Shown piece by piece: positions 1 to 11,004 of a DNA stretch of 64,000 bases. The notes below the pieces were generated by a model. That model was not told where the DNA came from. It was given only the letters and a program-made list of their open reading frames with translations, and did not search any database. The translations under genes were made by a program, and so were the position numbers. Source of the DNA: Sebastes aleutianus (Eukaryota; Chordata; Actinopteri; Perciformes; Sebastidae); NCBI GenBank assembly GCA_916700875.1, contig CAKAKS010000072.1, positions 38,768,614 through 38,832,613 of the forward strand, in the 5' to 3' direction. Position 1 is the first letter of the stretch, and each line of letters starts with the position of its first letter.

Positions 1-3000
1 AAGACCACTCTGGAGCGTTTCATCTCCATGAACAGAGGCATCAACAACGGAGAGGATCTACCTAATGACCTGCTCGGGGTGAGAACCGCTGGCCAATCAC
101 AGAAAGACAACTGGCCATCTATTTGTTTTTTCAAGGTCCACTGTGTTTTAAAGGATAGGTCCACCATTCTTTCTGTCTCAAACAAAAGTCAGGTGAACAC
201 ATGTCAACCCAGTCACCAGGAAAAATGTTGGTATTGTACGTTTCTGCAAACCACGAGATACGTTGAATGTTGACGTTTCGGAACCAAAAATATATTTCGT
301 TTCAGCCTCGTATAATGCCTGCAGAAATGCATAATGCCACGTGGTTAACGTTGTGAAACGATTGGTTAGGTTAAGGCAACAAAACTACTCGTTAAAGTTA
401 GAAAAAAGATCATGATTTGTGTTAAAATAACAGTTTTAAACTGTCTGGTTCAAGTTGTGAATTGAAACAAAAACAAAAATCCTCCTGGTTGAAAGTCCTG
501 TGTTTTTTCGACCTACCCGTTCAGCCCAACCTCCTCCCTGTGCAGACTTCGGCGGACTATCATAACAAGCGTAAAGAAATATAATCTGCGAGAATTCTTC
601 GTAATTCACAACGTCCCCGTTGTATGGGGACATGATTTTTAGGAGACAGAGCTGCAACGTATCAACGTATATTAACAACGTATACTAACGACGTATATTA
701 ACGACGTATATTAACGACGTATCGTAACAACGTATCATAACAACGTAGCGAAACAACGTAGCGAAACAACGTAGCGTAACAACGTAGCGTAACAATAGCG
801 AAACAACGTAGCGTAACAACGTAGCGTAACAATAGCGAAACAACGTAGCAAAACAACATAGCGAAACAACGTAGCGAAACAACGTAGCGAAACAACGTAG
901 CGAAACAACGTAGCGTAACAACGTAGCGTAACAACGTAGCGTAACAATAGCGAAACAACGTAGCAAAACAACGTAGCGAAACAACGTAGCGAAACAACGT
1001 AGCGAAACAACGTAGCGAAACAACGTAACGTAACAGCGTGGTTACCGTAAAAAAATAATAAACGCCCTTAGCAAACTTTCTTACGTAACGTTACGTAAAG
1101 TCAACGTTTACTTCTGGTTTCACGCGGGACAGCGGCCTCCTCGGTGAAAGTGCATCCCTTAGTGAACTTTCTTGCTTGTTATACTTATTATTTTACCACT
1201 TAACTTTCAATAACGGTCGATATACTACGTCACTTGCTGTCTGTCGTCTGTGGTTTGCAGAAACGTACAATGCCAAAAAAAAATTCTTGCCGATGATCTA
1301 CATTGAAACAGGGTCTGAGTGGAATACAAAAAGACATGCCATACATATTTGTGCCATCTTTGTGGGATGTCAGAAAATGAAAATGAAATGAATGTAAAAC
1401 CATGCGGTACTTTCTTTGCTTGAAAAAAATAATTCCACTATCTCACAATCACCACATCACCTGGAACAGAAACTCACACACATAACCACATTCAGGTTGT
1501 TTCAGGTTGCCTAGTTTCCAAGTCAGTCATGGCTGATGTTGGCGTGCAGGAGGTGCTGGCATTTAGTCCCAGACTGTGGGCTGGTGTTAGACTAAATATG
1601 TGTGAACACTCCCATGTCTGTCACTCATAACTGAAACACACAGACATGTTTGTGCTTTGGTGTCTCAGTTTGAGTGAATAGATTTCATACATAAATGATG
1701 ACTGCAGTGTTTTACCTGGAGACAACTTGTATTGCTTGGACCTGTTTAGATTTCTGCATCTAATTTTTGCATTTAATTTCCTCTGATTGGTTTTCAGGCT
1801 TTAGCTCACAATTTTTGTTCAACGAATGATACAAGACATTAAATTGTTGCAATTGTTTTTTTGTTTTTGTTTCTATTCAACTCCATTCTACTCAGAAACT
1901 GTACGAGAGCATTCACAATGAGCCTTTCAAAATCCCAGAAGATGACGGGAATGATCTGACTCACACCTTCTTCAACCCTGACAGAGAAGGCTGGCTTCTC
2001 AAACTTGGTAAAATACCTCTCCAAAAATAGTCTGTTTGTATGAATAATTGTGAATAATTTGGATTGTTTTTAAACTCCAGATGTTTTAAACCAAATGTAT
2101 GTGTGCTCTGTGCTGCTGGGCTACATTATATATATATCTAAGCTGCTACATAAGACTAAAAACGGGAAAGTACAGAGGAAGCAGTCAGAAAATGACCCAA
2201 TAATGTGCATAACCTCATGTGGTTTGCATGCACGCCATGCAAACCACATACAGTACCTTCAGTGTAAGGTTATGCAGAACTTCACACGGATGACCTCGGC
2301 AGGCTTAAAGTTGCACAAACTCTGACAGCACAGCAAATATAAAGATCTTTATTTTTATTCTTTCTCTATATTTCAGGAGGTCGGGTTAAGACGTGGAAGA
2401 GGCGATGGTTCATCCTGACTGACAACTGCCTCTACTACTTTGAGTTCACAACCGTAAGGCTCCTACACTGCTACTTTTAAGACGCTCTGGCGTACAACCA
2501 GATACAGACTGTCCTTAATAGAAAAGACAACAGCATAAGTCATTTGTTCAAACACTTAAAATGTATGCATTTCTAAATTTGTCTTTAATTCAGTTGTGTA
2601 ATACAAAACCTCTTAGAGAGGAGGTCATGGTGGACAGTATGGTAGGGCTTACACAGCGTGCAACTTCACAACGTATCCTCATACAACGGTTCATCTTAGT
2701 TATTCCTCATTTTTCGTGCATTTCCCTACGCAGGTCCAGCAACACGTGTCAATTTCCACACGTTACATGCATACAGTCTTGTATACCAAGAATGGTTGTG
2801 TTTTCGTTAGCTTAGAATGAGCCATTTAGGAAGCGGGTCCTCTTCACGGAGTTCTCCATGTTTCTCACACCAAACTCTGGCTCTAGAGAGAGACTTTCAC
2901 ATTCTTTACGTTACCTGAAGGCCACCGTAGTTCTCCGACACGCTTGTGAAACTGCGGTAACGTGAGTCGCAGAGTGCTAAACCGTGGTACCGCCAGCTGC

Positions 3001-4251
3001 CGCCTGACTTCCCTTGCTCCTAAAGTAGTGTTATTATGGTAGGATGGCCTCGGAGCGAGGCGAACAGCGTTACCACAGTTTAACACTCGGCAGCTCGTCT
3101 TCCGCAGTCTCGGAAAGGGAGGAGTGAGAAGGAACTCAGTTGGTTGGTTCAGTCTGCAACCACACCACTAGATGCCACCAAATCCTTTACACTGTCCCTT
3201 TAAGTACGGAAGTTACGTGACAAATAAATCAACATTGAATTCTGGTTTCACACGGGACACTAACAGCGGTCTGCTGGCTGACAGTCTGTATTTTTTGACC
3301 CACCCATCCACCTTGACCTCCTCCCTACACGGTTGTTTGCCGCTCTTTATACTTCCTGGTTCACGATTATGTGGACTAAATATGCATTGATTTTGTAGGA
3401 TGTACACGAATTACAGTGCATTACTTTTTGTAGATATAGCTACGAACAGTGTATGAGAAAAGCCTGAACTTCAACAACATAGACGTTGGTTGCTTTTAAT
3501 ATTGACGGCAACCCTCAAACCTTTAGCAAAAAGTTCTGATCAGCTTTGTTCAAGTTGTTTTTTGGGTCGTATTAGAAGGCCTTTGTTGGCCAGATGACAC
3601 AGCCACAATACAACTTTTTTCATCTTAAAGGTCGATAACTACACTTCAGAGTCAAACGTTTTTCGTTATCAGTATAGAATTCACTTTGTTTCAGCTGTTA
3701 CTATCAAAATGTGTCTTTAGTGTCACAAGTTGTCACAGTATGTGATGCTCTACCTCTTCTGCTTCCCTTCTTCTTGTGACGCCAGTGACATTTTTACTCT
3801 TCCGTCTCACCCTCCTGATACATCGCCTGACTCACTCCATCTCTTTTATAATCTGTCTGCAGGATAAAGAGCCCCGAGGCATCATCCCTCTAGAGAACCT
3901 TTGTGTGAGAGAAGTGCCGTATCCTCGCAAACCGGTGAGATATCGTGTTTTCTTTCAACTCTGACATGTTTACGAGCTTATTATTGTATTGTATTGAATC
4001 GGGGGGCCGCTCTGTTGTGAATGTTGTGAACCCTCGAGTTTGGTCAATAGATTTTAAGATTGATTGTCGCATATTTCTGGTGTTGTCTAGTACTGTCTGG
4101 AGCTGTACAACCCCAACAAACGAGGGCAGAAGATCAAAGCGTGTAAAACCGAGACGGACGGCAGAGTGGTGGAGGGGAAGCACCAGTCCTACACCATCTG
4201 TGCTGCCGGCGCGGAGGAGAGAGACTCCTGGATCGAGGCCATCAGGTCAGA

Positions 4252-4308
<57 letters not shown>

Positions 4309-5524
4309 TACCTGATTTTGCTTACATCCACAGAAAAAGCAACGTACTTAACCAAACAAGTCAGAATACATTATGTAACAATTAGGACTGTCAAAGTTAA
4401 GACGCGATAATAAGACGTTTACGCAAATTAGTTTTAACAATAATTTCTTTCACGCATTAATGCAACCTGTGATTTTTACCTCATAGTGTGTTCAGTTTTA
4501 AAGCTAGAGTTGCATCATATGAAACCAGAAAACCTAAGGTATCCATTGGTATCAACCATGTCATACTAGCTTGTCGCAATGGAGGATAATAACGCTACAA
4601 ACCTATGCTAAATTTTGGCAAATGAGAGCATTGCAGAGCGGCAGCCGTGAGCTAGCCAGTGGGGCGCGAGCAAATGCACGAACATGTACTAAATGCATGT
4701 GCTGCAGGCCCGGCCCCTACATTTTGTTCTAGTGGTGAAGACCGTTTACTAAGTAGCTAGGTTTCTTTCCTAAACATTTATACATCTAACCTTAAAGCAG
4801 CAGAGGGTATAAATGGAGCAAGTATGATTAAAAAAAGTTAATTTTATAAAACGGTCACTATATCCTGACAGTAGTGCATGAGACAGGTAATCTGAAAAAA
4901 ATCATGTGTCCTCCGGTGCTCCTAACGGCATCTGCAAGATTTCACAGACTGGAGGAAAACAACCAATCAGAGTTGATCTGGAGTCTGCCGTCCAGACAGA
5001 GAGACGGCTGTCAATCACTCGTGAACTCCGACCAAATAGTCAAACTAGGCAGCGCTGATCAAATATGAATCAATATTCTGTTACTGTAATGCCTATTTCT
5101 CGCCTCAAAGATTTTCAAAGCCTGAAAACAGAGCCATGAGGAGGTGCAGAAGTCTAGTTTTCTCTCAGAACACTTATTACAATATGCTGAAAGGTTATTA
5201 TGGATTTTTTTGCCCAATGATGCCAAAAATATATACTGCCTACTGCCACTTTAAAGAGCACTTTTCCTCTAGATCGACCTACATTTTGCCTCACAATGCA
5301 GAAGAGTCCTCACTATGCTGGTTTAAAACTGAAATTGGTCCTCAAGAAGACAGCATTACAAGCCCACACACACACACACACACACAAACTAATGTAGCTG
5401 CATAAGCCTTTCTATAATGACGCTCATCTCTACTTCATTCAGGGCGAGCATCACCAAGGATCCATTCTACGACTTGGTCTCAGTCCGTAAGAAGAAGGTC
5501 ATAAACCAAGCTCCCCAGGACTGA
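1..5524 (+). CDS. cyth4: cytohesin-4, C-terminal half (end of Sec7 domain and PH domain), 5'-partial
   Basis: Exons with consensus GT/AG borders: 1-78 (continues left), 1896-2007, 2377-2453, 3863-3934, 4091-4245, 5443-5524 (TGA). They join in frame to 191 aa plus stop. The first exon encodes the end of the Sec7 domain (ERFISMNRGIN). Exon 2 carries the linker and PH start (NDLTHTFFNPDREGWLLKL). Exon 3 has the phosphoinositide-binding GGRVKTWKRRWF, with two glycines across the junction, i.e. the 2G form. Later exons encode DKEPRGIIPLENL, YCLELYNP, GQKIKACKT and RASITKDPFYDLV, then a basic tail (VRKKK). Cytohesins are ARF GTP-exchange factors recruited to the plasma membrane by PIP3 through the PH domain. 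FEFTT, YCLELYNP, AEERD and DPFYDLV match cytohesin-4 better than cytohesins 1-3; this is from memory of the family. Catalytic Sec7 residues lie left of the window. Confidence 0.92.
436..1160. repeat. dispersed-repeat fragments flanking a 13-bp minisatellite (cyth4 intron)
   Basis: About 662-1036 is a tandem array of a 13-bp unit, typically GCGAAACAACGTA, with variants GCGTAACAACGTA and, at the left end, ACGTATATTAACG. A few units are shortened to AATAGCGAAA. Fragments of a dispersed family lie on both sides (about 330-560 and 1080-1150; motifs TTTAGGCAACAAAACTAC-like and CTGGTTTCACGCGGGAC-like), so the satellite has grown inside older repeat DNA. Because 13 is not a multiple of 3, each minus-strand frame reads the same 13-residue peptide; these are not genes. 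Confidence 0.85.
2205..2276. repeat. nested inverted repeat in cyth4 intron
   Basis: Inner arms ATGTGGTTTGCATG (2217-2230) and its exact complement (2236-2249) are separated by the 5-nt loop CACGC. Outer arms TGCATAACCT (about 2206-2215) and AGGTTATGCA (about 2267-2276) are also complementary. The structure could fold as a two-tier hairpin. It is probably a small foldback element. Confidence 0.7.
3185..3470 (+). repeat. dispersed fish repeat, family C
   Basis: It contains TTTAAGTACGGAAGTTACGTGA, TCTGGTTTCACACGGGACAC and TTTTTTGACCCACCCATCCACC-type motifs. The same string of motifs recurs in reverse at 19757-19990 and in part at 10120-10320, 40690-40800 and 47750-48130. It lies in the cyth4 intron between exons 3 and 4. 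I see no protein coding in it. Class unknown. Confidence 0.6.
4253..4304. repeat. (CA)n microsatellite next to cyth4 5' splice site
   Basis: An uninterrupted CA run of about 26 repeats starts 8 nt into the intron after exon 4091-4245. Confidence 0.95.
4384..4700 (+). mobile_element. TTAACGCG-family element (hAT-like non-autonomous), fragment
   Basis: It starts with AGGACTGTCAAAGTTAA and continues with GCGATAATAAGACGTTTACG, then the shared interior motif TTTTAAAGCTAGAG. Related copies are at 7376-8010 (reverse), 25140-25280, 40332-40645, 42905-43432 and 56530-56612. Copies that reach the other end finish TTAACAGCCCT, so the family appears to have AGGGCTGT-type terminal inverted repeats, as in hAT elements. 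No transposase frame. Confidence 0.55.
4850..5258 (+). repeat. dispersed repeat, family B (copy 1)
   Basis: It runs from TTTTATAAAACGGTCACTAT to CTGCCTACTGCCACTTTAAAG. Near-identical sequence is found at 23770-24378, and its right half at 20045-20192. No coding potential. It sits in the last cyth4 intron, followed by a short (CA)n at 5366-5387. Confidence 0.65.
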
Positions 5525-6400
5525 GCGGTCCAGCACCCCCCATGGACATTTATAATACTGCAACACAGTGGGATCCTTTCCCTCCTCTTCCTTTAAGTTG
5601 TATTAAACACCCGTCAACACAACTGAGCGAGGACACTGGAGGCGAGACACTGACGGAGGTCGTTTAGGCTAAAAGAGAGACTTCTCTTTCCACTTCTCTT
5701 TTTTACAGACCGAGCTGAACAGTGTCAAAGGTGAAAACGGTGACTCATTTCACCGTCAGCGCAACAAGCCACAAACAATTTTGTCATAATGTCTTCCGCA
5801 ATGAGAAGCTGATTTTCGGTCGATGTCGGTCTGCTCCAGAACACTTTGTTTCTCGGATCGGGATGACAAATGAAGCACGTGATGTCCCAGCAGATCTACT
5901 GAATGCATGCTATAAAAAAGGGAAGAAGTGTCTCAGCTTCCTACCAGTTCTCATGAGGCTCAAAACTGCACGGACATTTAAAGTACACAGCTTTTACTTC
6001 TGTCCAGTGGATCATTACTTCTACACATCATACAGCTATACTGTTCCGGTTAGGAGTCATTTGAGGACCGTTGGACATGCTTCCTTTTGTAAATACAGAT
6101 ATATTTTCAAGCATTTAGTAATTCTTTTTTTACCTTGTAAAGTTTCTATACTTTATAGAGTGACATATAGAATTTCCCTTAACATGCAGAACACTTGTTC
6201 TAATCAGAATAAGTCTGCAATATTTCACTTACCTTTATAGCACAGTGCAATAAGTGCAATATGCATTCTGTCTACTTTGATTTTATTGCTACGTGCACAC
6301 TGTAATATATGAAAAAAGAAATCTTTTAATTGTACCTTATATTGTGTGTCAGTTTATTTTCTTGTGAATTATTTAATAAAAAAGGATTCAATTGCTTGTT
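5525..6400 (+). other. cyth4: cyth4 3' UTR with poly(A) signal
   Basis: Non-coding sequence follows the TGA at 5522-5524. The first strong AATAAA is at 6375-6380, so the transcript probably ends near 6395-6400, giving a UTR of about 0.87 kb. A 172-codon open frame inside it (5722-6240) has no recognisable domain and is treated as chance. Confidence 0.65.
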
Positions 6401-6505
6401 GACATGTGAGACTGGATCCTGTTTTTGCTTTAAGGAGCAGCTGTGTTTCCGGGTGAACGCTCTCTGAAACCATCAGACCACACCTCGCTTTCTCATACTT
6501 ATGGT

Positions 6506-6589
<84 letters not shown>

Positions 6590-7375
6590 ATATGCACAGC
6601 TCACATCCTTGCATGTGTTTCCTGAAGGGTGAAGCACCTAAACCACCTTTGCTATTAGTGCAATATCATAAACAGGCTAATTTTATCCATTAATCGCACT
6701 AACACAAGTCATGTTCAGCTTCCTCTTCCTCCTTCTTCTTCAACGCCTTGTTTTTCACGTTGTATTGAAAACCATGTGACGGTTAAAACCGGGATGAACT
6801 TGGTTGAAAAGGTAAACATTTTTTAGAAATGAAGTTTATACATGTCATCATTGTGTCAACTGCATTAAATGATTATATTTCAGTGTGTGGCAATATCCAA
6901 ACTGCACATTGAAAAATGTGAAATGCTGATAAGACAAGTCATAACGACAACTGTATTTAACCTGCACCCAGCGTTGAGTTAGACATCTATCCACCTGTAG
7001 TTGGTTAAATCCATGTTTACTTGCTTCCACATTACATCTACGTCTGCAACTATTTTCATTATCATATTAAATCTTTTATTTTACTTGCCATTTTTACATC
7101 AAAAATGTGTTTAATGATTTATGGATTATCAAAATAGATTTCTAATCGACGTAGCTCTAATTACATCACCTGGAATTACAGTTTTGGATTAAAGGTCTTC
7201 TATGTATATATGTATTTATTGTAAACTGCATTGTATTATTTTCATTGAGCATTCCTCAACGTGTTCATCCTGAAGGCTGAAAAATACTTTATTTGTATAT
7301 AAAACATTTTCAAAGCCTTTTTAAATGTTTACATTGTTTAAAGATTCCCTACACACGTTTTAAAACATGAAAATA
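6401..7375. other. intergenic, with (TG)n microsatellite
   Basis: A (TG)n/(TGCG) run covers about 6507-6588. The remainder is AT-rich single-copy-looking DNA with no exon, RNA gene or repeat that I recognise. Confidence 0.5.
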
Positions 7376-8010
7376 TGAGGCCTGTTAATTGATTAAAATA
7401 TTTAATCATGATTAATCGCATATTTTTTATCTGTTCAGAATGTACCTTAAAGGGAGATTTCTCAAGTATTAATCCTCTTATCAACATGGGAGTTAATAAA
7501 TATGCTTCTTTATGTAAATGTATGTATAATTTTATTATTGTAAATCAATAAACAACACAAAACAATGACAGATATCGTCCAGAAACCCTCACAGGTACTG
7601 CATTTAGCATAACAAATATGCTCAAATCATAACATGGCAAACTGCAGCCCAACAGGCAACAACAGCTGTCAATGTGTCAGTGTGCTGACGTGACTATAAC
7701 TTGCCCCAAACTGCATGTGATTATCATAAAGTGGGCATGTCTGTAAAGGGGAGACTCGTGGGTACCCATAGAACCCATTAATTCACATATCTGGAGGTCA
7801 GAGGTCAAGGGACCCCTTTGAAAATGACCGTGACAGTTTTTCCTCGCCAAAATTTAGCATAAATTTGGAGCATTATTTAACCTCCTTCGATACAAGCTGG
7901 TATGACATGGTTGGTACCAATGGATTCATTAGGTTTTTTGGTTTCATATGATACCAGTATCTTCACTCTAGCTTTAAAAATGAGCCCACTATAATCTCCA
8001 AAATATCGAT
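7376..8010 (-). mobile_element. TTAACGCG-family element, long reverse-oriented copy
   Basis: It reads from CCTGTTAATTGATTAAAATA at the left end through AATCATGATTAATCGCAT to the interior motifs CATATCTGGAGGTCAGAGGTCA and CTCTAGCTTTAAAAATGAG, matching the reverse complement of the copies at 42905-43432 and 4384-4700. A perfect direct repeat AGGTCA-G-AGGTCA lies at 7795-7807. No transposase frame. Confidence 0.55.
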
Positions 8011-9020
8011 TTTGTCATTATACTGTAATGTATGTTTGTGTCTACCTCTGGTTGACGAGGTCTGACCTTAATTCCTGTGAAAGAAACTGTGAAACAGTTG
8101 TTGTGTTTTATGATAAACATTAAGATGCAGTTGTCACAGGAAATAACATATTGTCATGTCCGCTGTGTGTCAGTAAAACTAGTCTAACTATAAATGAGTT
8201 AACGCCTCTTCCTGCTGCAGCCTGTGACTTCCTGTTTCAGTGTTGCACCACATCCAACTAGAACTCCCCCCTCCCCCTCAACCCAGCCCCCAGAGTTCCC
8301 ATCAGGCCTGTGGTTCCTCTCTGAGCTCTGAGCTGTTCTCAAACACACAGAAAAGAGAAGCAGGAGCGGCAGCTAGTGGTGGGTTCGTGCAGTGCAATCA
8401 TCAGTTTTCCATCTTAAATGTTGGCGTACTACTGTGTCTCACCACTGGGGGGAGCTATCATCAAGGTGATGTTTGAAATGACATGAATCGTTAAAGCCTC
8501 TGTAAACCCACACAGGTGTTTCCAGTTAATGTGGCTGATTAGAGCTCTTCTCAGGACTGTGTGGGCGTGATGGACATCTTCCTGAGTCTCCTGTTAGCTT
8601 TGTTGAACCTGACTTTTATCCTTCTTATTGGTAGATGAAGACTTGTGACCTGAACTGAGCAGAGGGCCCAAGTAGACATGTTCATTTGATTATAAACTGT
8701 TGTATATTTATACATATATTTATTATTTTTTTAACCCCTAACAGCAGCGATAACCCTCATAATTTAATTTTTTTCTTCAGCTGTGCAATACTGACTTAAC
8801 AGTACAATAATTTAGTGCAATAATTAATCTTTGCAATAATCTGGTTTACTCCGGCATTAACACTGCATTATTTATACAGAACATTTAAACTAATATTCTT
8901 ATTTATTTACACTATTCTTGCATTTCTTTATTTATGCATGCATTTATATTATTTGCATCGATCCTATTTTCAGCATTATTATTTGCACTGTTATATATAT
9001 TTCTTATTTATATTTTCTTA

Positions 9021-9071
<51 letters not shown>

Positions 9072-9116
9072 AAAATAAAATAAAATACAATTTAATTTAA
9101 TTAAAATAAATAAATC

Positions 9117-9159
<43 letters not shown>

Positions 9160-9180
9160 TATTTTTTTTAAATTACATTT
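8011..9180. other. intergenic; repeat fragment and (CT)n/(AT)n tracts
   Basis: 8011-8790 shows nothing I can assign. About 8790-8890 (GTGCAATACTGACTTAACAG) is related in reverse to 53395-53475 and loosely to 33830-33960, so it is a dispersed repeat. (CT)n covers 9027-9060 and (AT)n about 9119-9155. Confidence 0.5.
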
Positions 9181-10640
9181 TTATTTTTGACTTCCGAAGC
9201 ATCCCAAAAATCATTAGTTTTTTAGAATTTATGGACAATCGAACATAAAAAAACAGCCTGGCTCATTAAAAGTTGTTCATCATCTGAACCCATTTATTGT
9301 AGAAGAGATCCCACAACTTAAAAGTGCAGCATTGAAATAAACATTATGTAAAATAACAAAGAATGTAGAACACATATAAAAGCCCACAGTACCTCATCAC
9401 CACAGGAGTGATGCTGGTAGATATTTGTAAAAACGTTCTACTACGTAAACTATTCTTTTATTTGGTGGGAGTCAGACAGAGAAATCAATCGAGGCCTGAC
9501 AATGTCGTGCTTTAGGTTTCTCAGAGAGAGTTTTACCATCTTTGATCAGTGCCCTGCTGGTCTGGTTTGTAACCTCAGAACAATGCTTCCTTTAAAGTCT
9601 TGTACCTGAACACCACTTCTGTTTGCACAAATAAAAAACAAGTTAGACCGACTTTATATTCAGCGAGCACTCAGCCGTACAGCCACATGGTCTCAAAGAG
9701 GTCCAGAGCAATCAAAAAGAAAAACAATCACCAGTGAATATCTCATTAAACCTCTCTGCACCCCACCAGGTTGATTATTGACTTTAAATTTGGCACTAAA
9801 CCTATAAAAAAAACTGTGTGTCAGTGCCTCAAAAACTGTACATTCATTTGGTCTTTCTGTAAGGCGCTGGACCAAAGCACTTAAAGTATTGCACAATCAA
9901 AGGTGACGTTAGTGTTCATCCATTTTATGAATGTAGTCCGCTCTGCGGGTTCACCTCAGCACACGGTACAAGCGGGTTTTGCTCGTCGTCGACTCTTAAC
10001 ACCTATGAGAGAAGAAACAACGGTGACATTATTAGAAAAAGAAACTGTTGAGATGAAAGAGACATCACGTAGAGTTCATCAGGCCCCGATACAGAGAGGC
10101 AGGCTGGTCTGATACGCCGTTCGTAACTATACCTACGAAAAGTAATGCACTGTAATTCAATGTAAATCAATGTGGATGTAATCCATCATTATTTGTCACG
10201 TAACTTCCGTACTTAAGTTACGCCACTTCTATAGTTATATTAACCTAAATCAAGATCTTTTCCTAAACCTAACCAAGTTGTTTCCTGTAAAGACGGAAGT
10301 TTAAAAATAACTTTCGAACCGCTGAATGAGGACACATTGATAGATGACAATGTCTGTAATCATGTTACCGCTATATTGATCTCCAGAAACAGATTCTGCA
10401 GAAGATTGGTCGCAACGTAATCTGGGAATCCAGCGGCTGTCGTCTGATGATGATTTAGCTTTTTACTGGTTTAAATTAGCTTGCTAATCGGACTGTAAAC
10501 AACGAGCGGCGCACGGAAAAAGGAAGTCTTGGCCCGGATACGCCTCTGGCTACCCCAGAGGCGTATCCGTCGTCAGACCGATAGCCGACGGGTTCTGAGA
10601 TTGCCACTATATTATAAAATTAGTTCAGGAATAAATGAGG
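9181..10640. other. intergenic; repeat fragments and one perfect hairpin
   Basis: 9181-10115 holds nothing I recognise. 10120-10320 is a reverse copy of part of family C. A perfect 15-bp stem CGGATACGCCTCTGG (10535-10549) and its complement (10555-10569) has a 5-nt loop. Confidence 0.5.
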
Positions 10641-10899
10641 ATCACTCAAAAGTAACTTTGGTTTATTTGCTATGAAATAAAGATTAGATAAGATTAGCGA
10701 TTTCCAAACCCTTTGCCGTGTGACCCCTTAAAACAAAGAAAGGACAACATGTGACCCGCTGTTGTAAATGTCTATAGATTATGATTGAGTGAAGAGTATT
10801 TCTTTTCCTAGATTAGAGACACAAATTTTAATTTTCTTCCTTCCTATCCTGCTAATTGTCTTGTGGTTGTGGTTGGGAACCACTGGGTTAGGTTAATTG

Positions 10900-10905
10900 T
10901 TTATT
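10900..10905 (-). promoter_or_regulatory. fam83f: candidate fam83f poly(A) signal
   Basis: TTTATT on the + strand is AATAAA on the minus strand, about 100 nt beyond the fam83f stop. A second AATAAA is at 10662-10667. Which one is used cannot be told from sequence. Confidence 0.4.
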
Positions 10906-11004
10906 CTGGATTCATTAAATACAGGGTTTTTGCTGCTTAGAGGACTTTTTGGCGTTCCAAAGTGGTTTTAGCGAGCGCCAAAGGAAAATCATATTTTTGT
11001 TCAA

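Noticed and set aside
685..1023. Three overlapping minus-strand open frames with repeated FRYVVSLRC-type peptides
   Set aside because: They are the 13-bp minisatellite read in three frames, not genes.
662..1036. Possible CRISPR-like array
   Set aside because: Units are contiguous 13-mers without spacers, in an animal genome; it is a minisatellite.
3945..4385. 146-codon + frame over cyth4 exon 5 and the CA repeat
   Set aside because: It is an out-of-frame shadow: the real exon 4091-4245 reads YCLELYNP in another frame and the tail is His-Thr from (CA)n.
5722..6240. 172-codon + frame
   Set aside because: It lies in the cyth4 3' UTR, with no domain and no splice or start context.
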